The translations under genes and the position numbers were made by a program. Positions 33,146 through 40,834 of a stretch of 64,000 bases of DNA are shown in pieces. The notes beneath the pieces were generated by a model. That model saw only the letters and a program-made list of their open reading frames with translations. It had not been told where the DNA came from and ran no database searches. The number at the start of each line of letters is the position of its first letter. Within the stretch, counting starts at the first letter, position 1. The DNA is from SZUA-309 sp965232595 (GTDB lineage Bacteria; Pseudomonadota; Gammaproteobacteria; Pseudomonadales; Azotimanducaceae), in assembly GCA_965232595.1 (NCBI GenBank), contig OZ246983.1:3720001-3784000 (forward strand), read 5' to 3'.

Positions 33146-33682
33146 TCAAGCGCCCTGCGTCCGGCGCAGCACCTCCTGCCAGAGCTTGCGCTCGCTTTCG
33201 CTCTCGACGAAGGGTTCGAAGCCGAGCTGCAGGTACAACGCAATTGCCCCGTGGCGATCGGTTTCCGTATGTAAGCGGACTGCCCGACAGTTAGAGCGCG
33301 CGGCAGCATTCAGCGCCTGGATCACCAGCACGCGTGCCAGCCCCTGGCGGCGACGCGAGGAATCGGTCGCCACCCATCGCAGCCAGCCGATGCCCGGGTC
33401 ATCGGCCCGAATCTGCAGCGAGGCGGTAGCCTGCAACTGATCTCCCTCACAGATCACCCAGGTGTTCTGCACGGTCGGATCACCGAACAGCTCCTCCCGG
33501 GTCCCAGCCGTCTCCCAGGTTTCCGAAGGGAACGCGCGCCCCAGCAGCGTCGCCAGTTCTGCGGCTTCCTCGATTCTGGCGGGACGAATGGCGAGCGGAG
33601 CTGGCGGCGCCGTCGATGCAGGCAGGCTGTGCGGTGCCCGGTGCTGCATCGTCACCGGTGACGGCTGTGCCGGGTCGGACAC
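33146..33682 (-). CDS. GNAT N-acetyltransferase
   Basis: A 178-residue acetyltransferase. The CoA loop is SRRRQGLARVLVIQAL, preceded by the strand IGWLRWVATD. The segment LHTETDRHGAIALYLQLGFEPF contains the ALYxxLGF signature. A proline-rich N-terminal extension of about 30 residues precedes the domain. The start is taken as GTG at 33682, which follows AGAGGGCGGC just past the stop of the GFA gene; a start further upstream would lie inside that gene. Confidence 0.75.
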   Translation of the reverse strand: MSDPAQPSPVTMQHRAPHSLPASTAPPAPLAIRPARIEEAAELATLLGRAFPSETWETAGTREELFGDPTVQNTWVICEGDQLQATASLQIRADDPGIGWLRWVATDSSRRRQGLARVLVIQALNAAARSNCRAVRLHTETDRHGAIALYLQLGFEPFVESESERKLWQEVLRRTQGA

Positions 33683-33690
33683 GCCGCCCT

Positions 33691-34110
33691 CTACCAGGGG
33701 GATGCGGTGCTGATCTCCAGCGCGGCGCGGCGGTAGCCGAACGGGCCCTGACCGTTCCACTGCTTGCCGTCGGGATATCTCACCTCAACGCCAGTCAGCG
33801 CGTCCGGATCAAACAGCTTCATGTTCACGCCGAGGGTGCTGGTCGAATCATCGGTCTGGCGGAAGCTTGAGGTCGGCCGGAAGTGGGTTGTGGTCCCGCA
33901 CTGACGGCAGGAGTGGATCTCGACCGTCGGCACCGCCTTGTCCTCACGGACGTACGCTTCGGTGTCACCGTCTGCCTGGGCTGACGAGCCGGTGAAGTAG
34001 CCCCAGGCTGCACCGGACTTGCGGCAGAGGCTGCAGTTGCAGTCGTGAATGTAGTCGGGCTTGGCGTCGATGCTGACGCGTACCGCGCCGCACAGGCAGG
34101 TTCCCGTCAT
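33691..34110 (-). CDS. GFA family protein (glutathione-dependent formaldehyde-activating-like)
   Basis: A 139-residue zinc-binding protein. It starts with the family signature TGTCLCGAVRV and has the cysteine set CNCSLCRKSGAAWG and CRQCGTTTHF, which bind two zinc ions. The prototype Gfa was reported to help glutathione react with formaldehyde, but most members have unknown roles. Its ATG overlaps the end of the upstream GNAT gene by four bases (CDS ends at 34107), giving a compact three-gene unit. Confidence 0.85.
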   Translation of the reverse strand: MTGTCLCGAVRVSIDAKPDYIHDCNCSLCRKSGAAWGYFTGSSAQADGDTEAYVREDKAVPTVEIHSCRQCGTTTHFRPTSSFRQTDDSTSTLGVNMKLFDPDALTGVEVRYPDGKQWNGQGPFGYRRAALEISTASPW

Positions 34111-34631
34111 CGCTCTCTCCTCTCAGTTTCCGCGCGATCGAGGTCCCAAGTGTAAAGCATCTCCAGACCGTCAGGGTCCTCTCGGGTGCCGGCGCTGACG
34201 CCTCCCATGCGCTCGTAGAATCGCCGCGCCGGGTGGTTTGTTGCCAGCACGGCGATCACCAGCCGGCGGACGCCGTGGCGCCGGTAGTTGTCCATCACCG
34301 TCTCGAGCAGGCGGCGCCCGACCCCGGATCCCTGATGGGGCACATCGACATAGAGCGCGCCAACCTCAGCTTCCTCATCGGACGATGCCTCGGCGGCCAG
34401 GACGGCAACGAGCTGACCCTCGCTGATCGCCACCAGCAGTTGCGTCAGCCGGTTTGCCTCAGCGAAGGCCCGTTGCCAGGCCTCAGCAGATTCGGCATAG
34501 CCCCAACTGGCGCGACGCTGCTCGTAGCGCTCGGCGCTGACCTGGCCCTCATGTGCGGCGAACCAGGTATCGACGATGACCCGGGCCATCTCCGGCGCGT
34601 CCTGCGCCTCTGCGGGTCGGATCTCGAGCAT
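34107..34631 (-). CDS. GNAT N-acetyltransferase
   Basis: A 174-residue acetyltransferase. The CoA loop is VDVPHQGSGVGRRLLETVM (Q/H-x-G-x-G), and the C-terminal strand is HPARRFYERMGGV. The N-terminal region, MLEIRPAEAQDAPEMARVIVDTWF, is typical for the family. It stands first in a unit with the GFA and second GNAT genes and lies nine bases after the small PspB-like membrane-protein gene. The substrate cannot be inferred. Confidence 0.85.
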   Translation of the reverse strand: MLEIRPAEAQDAPEMARVIVDTWFAAHEGQVSAERYEQRRASWGYAESAEAWQRAFAEANRLTQLLVAISEGQLVAVLAAEASSDEEAEVGALYVDVPHQGSGVGRRLLETVMDNYRRHGVRRLVIAVLATNHPARRFYERMGGVSAGTREDPDGLEMLYTWDLDRAETERRER

Positions 34632-34640
34632 CGGCGGCGC

Positions 34641-34901
34641 TCAGGCTGTTTCGAGCTGGCGAATCTCTCTGGTCAGCTCGTAGGTGCCGTCGGTCACTAT
34701 CCGCTCGAGGACAGCAAGGCGCTGCTTCACCTCGGTGAGCTCAGCGGTCATTGCCGCCACCTGAGCCTGGTCCTGCTCGGCGCCGAGTGCGGCCATCTCC
34801 TCCTTGTGGCCGGTCCGGATTCCGTAAATCACGATCGGCAACACGAACGTGAACAGCACGATCAGTCCGAAAACGAATATGGTGATCAGGTCGGTATTCA
34901 C
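34641..34901 (-). CDS. Small membrane protein with a coiled coil (PspB-like layout)
   Basis: An 86-residue protein. Residues 3-26 form one strong helix (LITIFVFGLIVLFTFVLPIVI). The rest is a charged coiled coil, with AELTEVKQRLAVLERIVTD near the end. The pattern of an N-terminal anchor, then a coil containing LERIxTD, resembles phage-shock protein B. There is no pspA or pspC nearby, so the role is uncertain. GTG at 34901 is chosen because AAGGAG lies six bases ahead; an ATG at 34925 is a weaker choice. It follows the HTH regulator gene. Confidence 0.65.
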   Translation of the reverse strand: MNTDLITIFVFGLIVLFTFVLPIVIYGIRTGHKEEMAALGAEQDQAQVAAMTAELTEVKQRLAVLERIVTDGTYELTREIRQLETA

Positions 34902-34939
34902 AGCAAGCTCCTTCGCTTGGTTCATTGGTCCGGGAACGG

Positions 34940-35542
34940 TCACTTTCCCGGTTGTTCAGGGTGCTCGGCCGAGCGCCCTTTGATGGGCAGCAGGGCGAGC
35001 GTCAGGGCTACATGTTGGTCGTCCGGCCCAAATTCGGCGGCAGTCCGCTCGCTCGGCGAAATCAGCGCCAGCACGGCGTTCAGATGCTCGTTGATCTCTG
35101 CCAGGCGTTCCGGGGAGGCGCGGAAGTGCAGCCGATAGGCATAAAACTCCTCCTCCCCCTGATCCGATCGCAGTGAGGCTTCCAGGTCGCGTTCGGCGGC
35201 GCGGAAGTTGGTCGCCATCAGCTTCACCGCGCTGTTGATGGCCTCTTCGCCGCCCGTCGAGGTATCGAACACAAAGCCGCGGGCTGTCGGCAGGTAGAGC
35301 GCCTCGTGCCGTTTACCTTTCAGCCGCGTTCCCGCCTGCTTCAGGATGCCTGCCTGTTCGAGGATCCGAACGTGGTGATACAGAGAACCGGGGCTTCGAT
35401 TCATGAGCGTGGCCATCTCGGCGATGGACATCGGATCTCTGCTGACGAACAGACCCAGAATCTCCAGGCGCAAAGGGGAGGCGATCGCCGTGCGCTCCTG
35501 CCTGCTCTTCAGCGTCCTGCTGCCTGTTTTGTCGACTGCCAT
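34940..35542 (-). CDS. Winged-helix transcriptional regulator (ArsR-like)
   Basis: A 200-residue protein with an N-terminal winged helix: ASPLRLEILGLFVSRDPMSIAEMATLMNRSPGSLYHHVRILEQAGIL (about residues 21-67). The C-terminal 120 residues form a helical ligand or dimer domain without recognisable metal-binding cysteines. It is the first gene of a unit with the PspB-like gene. Its promoter lies in an AT-rich patch containing an inverted repeat, probably its own operator. Targets beyond its own gene are not visible. Confidence 0.82.
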   Translation of the reverse strand: MAVDKTGSRTLKSRQERTAIASPLRLEILGLFVSRDPMSIAEMATLMNRSPGSLYHHVRILEQAGILKQAGTRLKGKRHEALYLPTARGFVFDTSTGGEEAINSAVKLMATNFRAAERDLEASLRSDQGEEEFYAYRLHFRASPERLAEINEHLNAVLALISPSERTAAEFGPDDQHVALTLALLPIKGRSAEHPEQPGK

Positions 35543-35557
35543 GGGCCAAGAGTACTC

Positions 35558-35593
35558 TATTTATTAAAAATATCGCAAGAAATTAAATAAATA
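35558..35593. promoter_or_regulatory. AT-rich inverted repeat upstream of the HTH regulator (candidate operator/promoter)
   Basis: TATTTATT (35558-35565) and AATAAATA (35586-35593) are perfect 8-base arms 20 bases apart, in a strikingly AT-rich patch about 16 bases before the regulator's ATG. This suits an autoregulated promoter. A TTGACA at 35605 reads towards the dioxygenase gene, but its -10 partner is unclear. Confidence 0.4.
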
Positions 35594-35712
35594 ATTCCGG
35601 ATCAATTTGACAGAATTCCGCGCGGGATACTGCTCGGTAGTGCTGTTGCGGCGAGCCCGATAGACTGAGATAGCCGGTGTCGAAATCGACCCCTGTCAGA
35701 AGGAGTCAGCTG

Positions 35713-36609
35713 ATGGTCTCGCTCAACGTCGCCCCTCCGGATCTGCCGCTCAGCGATATGCGGCAGCGGCTTCTGGACCAGGGTTATCTGATCGTCGAAG
35801 AGCTCGCGGTGGAACTTGCCGCGCGGACCCATGCAGAGCTGACGCCGCACATTGACGAGGCGCCGTTCGGGCACGACGAGTTTCTCGGCGCCAGAACCAA
35901 GCGGCTCGGTGGCATCCTGATGAAGTCCGAGGCTGCCCGTGAGCTGGTGACCCATCCGGTGGTGCTCGGGCTGGCGCAAAGCGTGCTGCTGGACTACGCG
36001 ACCAACTATCAGCTCAACTTTTCCGGGATCATGCACCTGGAGCCCGGTGCCGAGGCGCAGCCGTTACACCGGGACGGCGATCTTTACCCGCTGTCTCACC
36101 TCGACATCATCACGCTCATGCCGAGCATGTGGGCGTTATCCGATTTCGATGGGGAGAACGGCGGTACGCAGGTGGTGCCGGGCAGCCATCGATGGCCGGA
36201 CGGCCGTCGGGCCCGGGCGGACGAGATCGTCAGTGCGGACATGCCGGCCGGGTCGGTGCTCGTCTATCTGGGTGGCACGATTCACGGTGGCGGAACCAAC
36301 CGCAGCAACCGAGCACGCACCGGCATGGCGCTGCAGTACAGCCTGGGCTGGCTGCGCCAAGAAGAGAATCAGTACCTCGCGCACCCGCCTGAAGTTGCCC
36401 AGGCGTTCCCCGAGCCGTTGCGCCGATTGATCGGCTACGACTACGGGGGCAGCTATCTCGGCTTCGTCAACGGCGATGATCCGCACCGTCTGTTCGAGCC
36501 GGACTACGATGGCCCGGCCATGCGCTCGAGGCCGGAGATCGATGCGGCGAAGGCGGCTTTGCCGCGCTACGCGCTGACCGAGTTGCCTGACAAGGGCAAA
36601 GTGTTCTGA
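35713..36609 (+). CDS. Phytanoyl-CoA dioxygenase (PhyH) family protein 2
   Basis: A 298-residue Fe(II)/2-oxoglutarate oxygenase. The metal HxD is in QPLHRDGDLYP and the distal His in LGGTIHGGGTNRS. RTGMALQYSLGW supplies the 2-oxoglutarate Arg, and NGGTQVVPGSHRWPD is the classical PhyH signature before the distal His. The ATG at 35713 is preferred to 35677 because AGGAG precedes it by seven bases. The length is standard. It is divergent from the HTH regulator and stands alone; the substrate is unknown. Confidence 0.87.
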   Translation: MVSLNVAPPDLPLSDMRQRLLDQGYLIVEELAVELAARTHAELTPHIDEAPFGHDEFLGARTKRLGGILMKSEAARELVTHPVVLGLAQSVLLDYATNYQLNFSGIMHLEPGAEAQPLHRDGDLYPLSHLDIITLMPSMWALSDFDGENGGTQVVPGSHRWPDGRRARADEIVSADMPAGSVLVYLGGTIHGGGTNRSNRARTGMALQYSLGWLRQEENQYLAHPPEVAQAFPEPLRRLIGYDYGGSYLGFVNGDDPHRLFEPDYDGPAMRSRPEIDAAKAALPRYALTELPDKGKVF

Positions 36610-36617
36610 GGCCGCTG

Positions 36618-38147
36618 CTAAGCCTCGACCAGCGCGGGCTGCCGGCCCAAATGCCCCGTCACGCCCTCGTAAGTCATGGCGAACTCGAGGGCGCGTTGGT
36701 CAGCGCCGAAAGGCGCCATCACCTGTAGTCCCATCGGTCTGCCGCGCTGATCAAATCCCGCCGGCACGTTCACCACGGGCACACCCGCAAGGGTGCCCCC
36801 GATCACCACCTCCATCCAGCGGTGGTAAGTGTCCATGCTGCGGCCGTTGATGGACTCTGGCCAGGGAATGTCCTTCGAGAAGGGGAAGACCTGAGCGGTA
36901 GGCAGCATCAGCAGGTCGTAATCGTCGAACAGCGCATGCAGCGCCCGGAACCAGTCTGCTCGCGCTCGACCGGCGTCGTAAATCTGCCTGGCGCTGACCC
37001 CGAGGGCGCCCTCAATCTCCCAGACTACCTCTGGCTTCAACTGCGCGCGCGTTTGCGGGTCGTCGTAAAGATCGCGCATGGAGTGCCGAAGCCAGTGCCG
37101 GAGGGTAAGCCAGGTTTGCCACAGCCGATCCATGTCGTAGTCAGGCTTGCAGACGTCGACCACAGCGCCGGCAGCGGTCAGCTGCCGGAGGTTCGCCTCG
37201 CAGAGCTCCAGCAGGCCGTCCTCCATGGCCAGATGGCCGTCATAGCTGCCGAGCCATCCTATCCTCAACCCTGAGAGGCGCATCGGCCGGAAGCTGTCGG
37301 CTGCGGGCAGCTGATCACGGAGCGACAGCGGGTTGCCGGGGTTCGGCCCCGCAATGGTCAAGAGCAGCCTGATCGTGTCTTCGGTGTTCCTGCCCATGGG
37401 CCCGGAAGTGCCCATCTGCTGGTAGAAGAGGTCTGCCCCGGGCGCGCCCGGCACCCGACCCTGGGTGGGCCTGAAGCCGATCACGTTGTTGAATGCGCCC
37501 GGGTTGCGCAGCGATCCCATCAGATCGCCGCCGTCCGCCACCGGGACCATCTTTGTGCCCAGGGCCGATGCGGCGCCGCCGCTGCTGCCACCTGCCGTCA
37601 GCGCCGGGTCGCAGGCGCTGCCGGTGGCGCCGAACACCGGGTTGTAGGTTTGCGAACCCATGCCGAACTCCGGCGTGTTCGTTTTGCCGATGAACAGCGC
37701 GCCCTGCGCGCGGATACGTCCAATCATGAAGCTGTCCCGTTCAGCCATCTGGCCGGCAAAAATTGGCGAGCCGCGGCTGGTCGGAAAGCCGCGCACGTCT
37801 GCCAGGTCTTTGACCGCATGGGGCATGCCGTGCATCCAGCCCCAGTACTCTCCCCGCGCCAGCGCGGCATCCGCACCGCGGGAGAGGGCAATGCACTCGT
37901 CGTCCGGCAGCATGCTGACGATGGCGTTGTAGACGGGATTGAAACGATGGATATGGGCAAGGTAGGCCCGCATCACTTCCTCGCAGCTGACCAGACGTTG
38001 CCGAATGGCGGCGGAAAGCGTGGTCGCGGTCATGGCGGTTACATCGGTCGGCAGCTCTGCGGCCGTGGCCCGCCTGGTTACCGTTAACGGGAAGGCGGAC
38101 GCTGCGCCTAAAACGGTTAAGCCCTGCAACAAGCCTCTTCTTCGCAT
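36618..38147 (-). CDS. Amidase signature enzyme with Tat signal
   Basis: A 509-residue hydrolase. The N-terminus MRRRGLLQGLTVLGAASAFPL, followed by a basic cleavage region, is a twin-arginine signal, so the protein is probably exported folded. The Ser-cisSer-Lys triad is present: AVKDLADV (Lys), TAGGSSGGAAS (cis-Ser) and MGSLRNPGAFN (nucleophile). It would cleave an amide or ester in the periplasm; the substrate is unknown. The ATG at 38147 is used because GGGGAG lies eight bases ahead; a TTG six codons upstream is less likely. A 25-base inverted repeat sits just upstream. Confidence 0.85.
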   Translation of the reverse strand: MRRRGLLQGLTVLGAASAFPLTVTRRATAAELPTDVTAMTATTLSAAIRQRLVSCEEVMRAYLAHIHRFNPVYNAIVSMLPDDECIALSRGADAALARGEYWGWMHGMPHAVKDLADVRGFPTSRGSPIFAGQMAERDSFMIGRIRAQGALFIGKTNTPEFGMGSQTYNPVFGATGSACDPALTAGGSSGGAASALGTKMVPVADGGDLMGSLRNPGAFNNVIGFRPTQGRVPGAPGADLFYQQMGTSGPMGRNTEDTIRLLLTIAGPNPGNPLSLRDQLPAADSFRPMRLSGLRIGWLGSYDGHLAMEDGLLELCEANLRQLTAAGAVVDVCKPDYDMDRLWQTWLTLRHWLRHSMRDLYDDPQTRAQLKPEVVWEIEGALGVSARQIYDAGRARADWFRALHALFDDYDLLMLPTAQVFPFSKDIPWPESINGRSMDTYHRWMEVVIGGTLAGVPVVNVPAGFDQRGRPMGLQVMAPFGADQRALEFAMTYEGVTGHLGRQPALVEA

Positions 38148-38170
38148 CTTTCGAGCTCCCCGCAACGCGA

Positions 38171-38195
38171 CAGCGTTATTTAACTAAATACGCTG
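38171..38195. promoter_or_regulatory. Long inverted repeat upstream of the amidase gene
   Basis: CAGCGT (38171-38176) pairs with ACGCTG (38190-38195), and ATTTA (38178-38182) with TAAAT (38185-38189). One T is unpaired and the loop is 2 bases. It lies 24 bases before the amidase ATG and could be an operator or a leader hairpin. Confidence 0.4.
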
Positions 38196-38222
38196 ATAGA
38201 CAGCTAGTTGGACAACGCCACG

Positions 38223-38309
38223 GAGCCCAGGCGGAACGGGGCTCTTCAGCCTGCGCGCAGCGGCAGAAACTGCCCCGTCTGGCGGGCTTGGTGATTGGCC
38301 CGTTCAGAC
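38223..38309. other. Intergenic stretch with three successive hairpins
   Basis: Three stems lie between the amidase and the 101-residue gene. GAGCCC/GGGCTC with a 10-base loop is at 38223-38244. GGCAG/CTGCC with an AAA loop is at 38262-38274. GTCTG-CGGGC/GCCCG-CAGAC with a 10-base loop is at 38277-38309, followed by AAAATTC. They could be transcription signals or part of a structured RNA. No reading frame with a ribosome site is seen here. Confidence 0.3.
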
Positions 38310-38433
38310 AAAATTCACATGGAGCAGCGTTATATGGTGGCCATGAGGTTAATCGGAGATCACAGAGCGTTGGTACGAAACCTGCTGGTAAAACCGGTAG
38401 GGCAGAGGCCCACGCACAAGGTGAGGAAGAACG

Positions 38434-38739
38434 ATGTACACCTACGAGCGATTGCGAGAAGAAAATGAGACCTACGCCGGAACCGGCGGGGTCAGTGAAA
38501 ACAACTGCAAGCAGCGGTTCCTGCCGGCATTTCGTGATGAAGAAACCGGCCGCGTGGAGCTGGCTCGAAACGCCAGTGGCGGGCAGGCCCCTATGCACCT
38601 GCTCTGCTGCCTCCCGGACGAGTGGGTAACCGAACGGGACGCCGACGGCCAGATCCTGGCGCTCAAAGACTCCGTGACCGCAGGGTTCGTCCGCGACGGC
38701 GAGTTCTACACCCGGGAAGAAGCCGCCAGCAGCTGTTGA
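38434..38739 (+). CDS. Conserved hypothetical protein, about 100 residues
   Basis: A 101-residue soluble acidic protein without signal or membrane segment. It starts MYTYERLREENETYAGTGGVS and ends GFVRDGEFYTREEAASSC. I recall similar short proteins in other gammaproteobacteria with the same AGTGGVS and GFVRxGxFYTREEA elements, but no function is known to me. GAGGAAGAACG precedes the ATG. It faces a 49-residue gene on the other strand, with a hairpin between them. Confidence 0.65.
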   Translation: MYTYERLREENETYAGTGGVSENNCKQRFLPAFRDEETGRVELARNASGGQAPMHLLCCLPDEWVTERDADGQILALKDSVTAGFVRDGEFYTREEAASSC

Positions 38740-38756
38740 AGGCTGGCGGTGCCTTC
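38738..38756. terminator. Hairpin between two convergent small genes
   Basis: GAAGGC and GCCTTC form a 6-bp stem with a 7-base loop. It starts at the stop codon of the 101-residue gene and lies nine bases from the stop of the opposite 49-residue gene. There is no T-run on either strand. Confidence 0.35.
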
Positions 38757-38764
38757 ACCCATGT

Positions 38765-38914
38765 TCAGGCCAGCTGAACAGCCGCGTTGTGGTGCTCGAG
38801 CTGGCTGAGTGCCTGCTTCAGCGCCAGGTAGAAAGCTTCTGGCGGGGTATCCTCAGATTCCAGCAGCTCAGCGAAATCCGTTTCCATTTCATCCAGATCG
38901 ATTTGCGAAGACAT
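38765..38914 (-). CDS. Small acidic protein, 49 residues
   Basis: A 49-codon gene. The product begins MSSQIDLDEMETDFAELLES and ends SQLEHHNAAVQLA; it is acidic at the N-terminus and predicted helical. The ATG at 38914 is preceded by GAGGAAAACGG, a good ribosome site. Codon usage looks like the neighbours, with G/C at most third positions. No family is recognised. It is divergent from tamA and convergent with the 101-residue gene. Confidence 0.6.
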   Translation of the reverse strand: MSSQIDLDEMETDFAELLESEDTPPEAFYLALKQALSQLEHHNAAVQLA

Positions 38915-39082
38915 CCGTTTTCCTCGTTTGCGTTTGGTGCGTGAGGAAATCTAGAACGAGCTCCGCGCGCGAACTGCGACCTTCGTCACGTTTCCCGACA
39001 CCTGCGCCGTCCGACGATCCGGAATCACCGCTATCCGGCTGAGGCGGTATCATCGGCGCTGATCCGGAAGGCCGTTTCTCCT

Positions 39083-40834
39083 TTGCCCACACCAGAACGA
39101 ACAACCTGGCTTCGGCCGCTGGCTGGCGCCGCGCTCGCGACGCTGTGCTTGTTGTTGCTGGTTGCGCCACCGGCGGCTGCCAGGGTGCACCTGGAAGGGG
39201 TCGAGGAGCCGCTGACCACCAACATCCTGGCGCACATGCGGCTCGATGATGAGCCGTGCGATCAGGAGCCGGTGCGGGTGCGCTATCAGTTCAGCCGCGC
39301 GCCGGATGCGATTCAGGCCGCGTTGCGGCCTTTCGGCTACTACGAGCCAACGATCGAGGCATCGCTTCAGGAGGAGGACGGCTGCTGGCAGGCGCGCTTC
39401 AAGATCAGCCCGGGTGAGCCGGTGCTGGTGACAGCCACCCACATCGCGGTGCACAGCGACGGCGAGCGCCTGCCGATTTTCGACCGGCTGATGGCGGAGG
39501 CGGACATCAAAGTGGGCGAGCGCCTTAAGCATGATGCCTATGAAGCCTTGAAGAGCCGCCTGCTGGTGGCCGCAAACGAGCACGGCTACTTCGAGGCGCA
39601 ACTTCTGGAGAGCGCTATAGAAGTGGACAGAGCGAACCGTTCGGCCAGCATTCGGCTCGTTCTGAACACCGGCCCGCGGTACCGCTTTGGTGAGCTCATC
39701 GTCAACGACTACATCCTCGATGAGCGGTTGCTGCTGCGCTACGTCGACTTCGAGGAAGGGGCGCCGTTTGAGCAACGACGCCTGCGGCAACTGCACAACG
39801 ATCTGGTTCGCGGGGATTACTTCAGCGGCGTGGCGGTGCGGGCACTGCCACGGCCCGAGGCCAGGGTCGCTGACGTGGTGCTGGAGCTGGAAGAGGGGCG
39901 GCGTGTCCGCTACGGCATCGGCGCCGGCTTCGGAACCGATACCGGGCTGATCGTTCGTGGCGATTTTGTCCATCGGCGACTGAACCATCACGGCCACCGC
40001 CTGGAGCTGGAGAGCGAGCTGTCCAGCGTCCGTCAGAACGCCACTGTCGACTACCGGATGCCCGGCAAGCGTCCGCAGAATGACTGGTACTCGATTTACG
40101 GCGGCGTCAACCGGGAAGACACGGATGCCATCGAGAGCATCTCCTGGAAGCTGGGTTTCCGTGAGAATCGCTTCCACACCCTGAACTGGAGCTCGACCCC
40201 GTTTGTGGAGCTCGTCGTCGAGCGCTTTCGTCAGGACGGTGACTGGAGCCAGAAAACCTCGCTCGTGCCCGGTTGGGGCGTCAACTTCGTGACCGCCAAC
40301 ACGCCGGCGCGGCCAACCCGAGGGTTGCGCCTGCGTGGGGAGGCGGCTGGCGCGGCGAAGCAGGTGCTGTCTGACGCCAGCTTCCTCCGCTTCTACTTCA
40401 ACGGCAAAACCATCATGCCGTTGTCGCAACGGGGCCGGCTGCTGCTCCGTGGGGAAGCAGGCGGCATGGCAACCGATGATTTCGACAACGTACCGCCCAC
40501 CTGGCGCTTTTTTGCCGGCGGTGACCGCAGCGTTCGCGGCTATGACTACCAGTCGCTCGGTCCGCTCGACGACGAAGGTAAGGCCATCGGTGGCAGCCTT
40601 CTGCTGACCGGCAGCATCGAAGGTGACTGGCGCTTTCGTGAGCGCTGGTCAGGGGCGGTGTTCATCGACGCGGGCAACGTGGGTGAGGAAGACCTGCTGA
40701 AAGACCTGCCCTGGAGCATTGGGGCCGGCGTCCGCTGGTACTCGCCCGTCGGCCCGATCCGGCTTGATCTGGCGTTTCCTCAGGTAGGTGGTGACGACGT
40801 CCGCCTGCACATCTCCATGGGTCCGGACCTGTGA
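39083..40834 (+). CDS. tamA: Translocation and assembly module subunit TamA (outer-membrane Omp85 family)
   Basis: A 583-residue outer-membrane protein. It has a signal segment (about residues 12-34), three POTRA domains (about 35-265, e.g. RPFGYYEPTIEASLQ and NEHGYFEAQLLES) and a 16-strand barrel. The barrel has the Omp85 marks FFAGGDRSVRGYDYQSLGP and AVFIDAGNV near its end. With TamB it helps insert outer-membrane proteins and move phospholipids. The start is TTG at 39083; no better start is seen upstream. The end overlaps tamB by four bases (GTGA). Confidence 0.92.
   Translation: MPTPERTTWLRPLAGAALATLCLLLLVAPPAAARVHLEGVEEPLTTNILAHMRLDDEPCDQEPVRVRYQFSRAPDAIQAALRPFGYYEPTIEASLQEEDGCWQARFKISPGEPVLVTATHIAVHSDGERLPIFDRLMAEADIKVGERLKHDAYEALKSRLLVAANEHGYFEAQLLESAIEVDRANRSASIRLVLNTGPRYRFGELIVNDYILDERLLLRYVDFEEGAPFEQRRLRQLHNDLVRGDYFSGVAVRALPRPEARVADVVLELEEGRRVRYGIGAGFGTDTGLIVRGDFVHRRLNHHGHRLELESELSSVRQNATVDYRMPGKRPQNDWYSIYGGVNREDTDAIESISWKLGFRENRFHTLNWSSTPFVELVVERFRQDGDWSQKTSLVPGWGVNFVTANTPARPTRGLRLRGEAAGAAKQVLSDASFLRFYFNGKTIMPLSQRGRLLLRGEAGGMATDDFDNVPPTWRFFAGGDRSVRGYDYQSLGPLDDEGKAIGGSLLLTGSIEGDWRFRERWSGAVFIDAGNVGEEDLLKDLPWSIGAGVRWYSPVGPIRLDLAFPQVGGDDVRLHISMGPDL

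Noticed and set aside
35605..35610. TTGACA as the -35 of the second PhyH gene promoter
   Set aside because: No acceptable -10 hexamer occurs 16-18 bases downstream, so it was not listed as a promoter.
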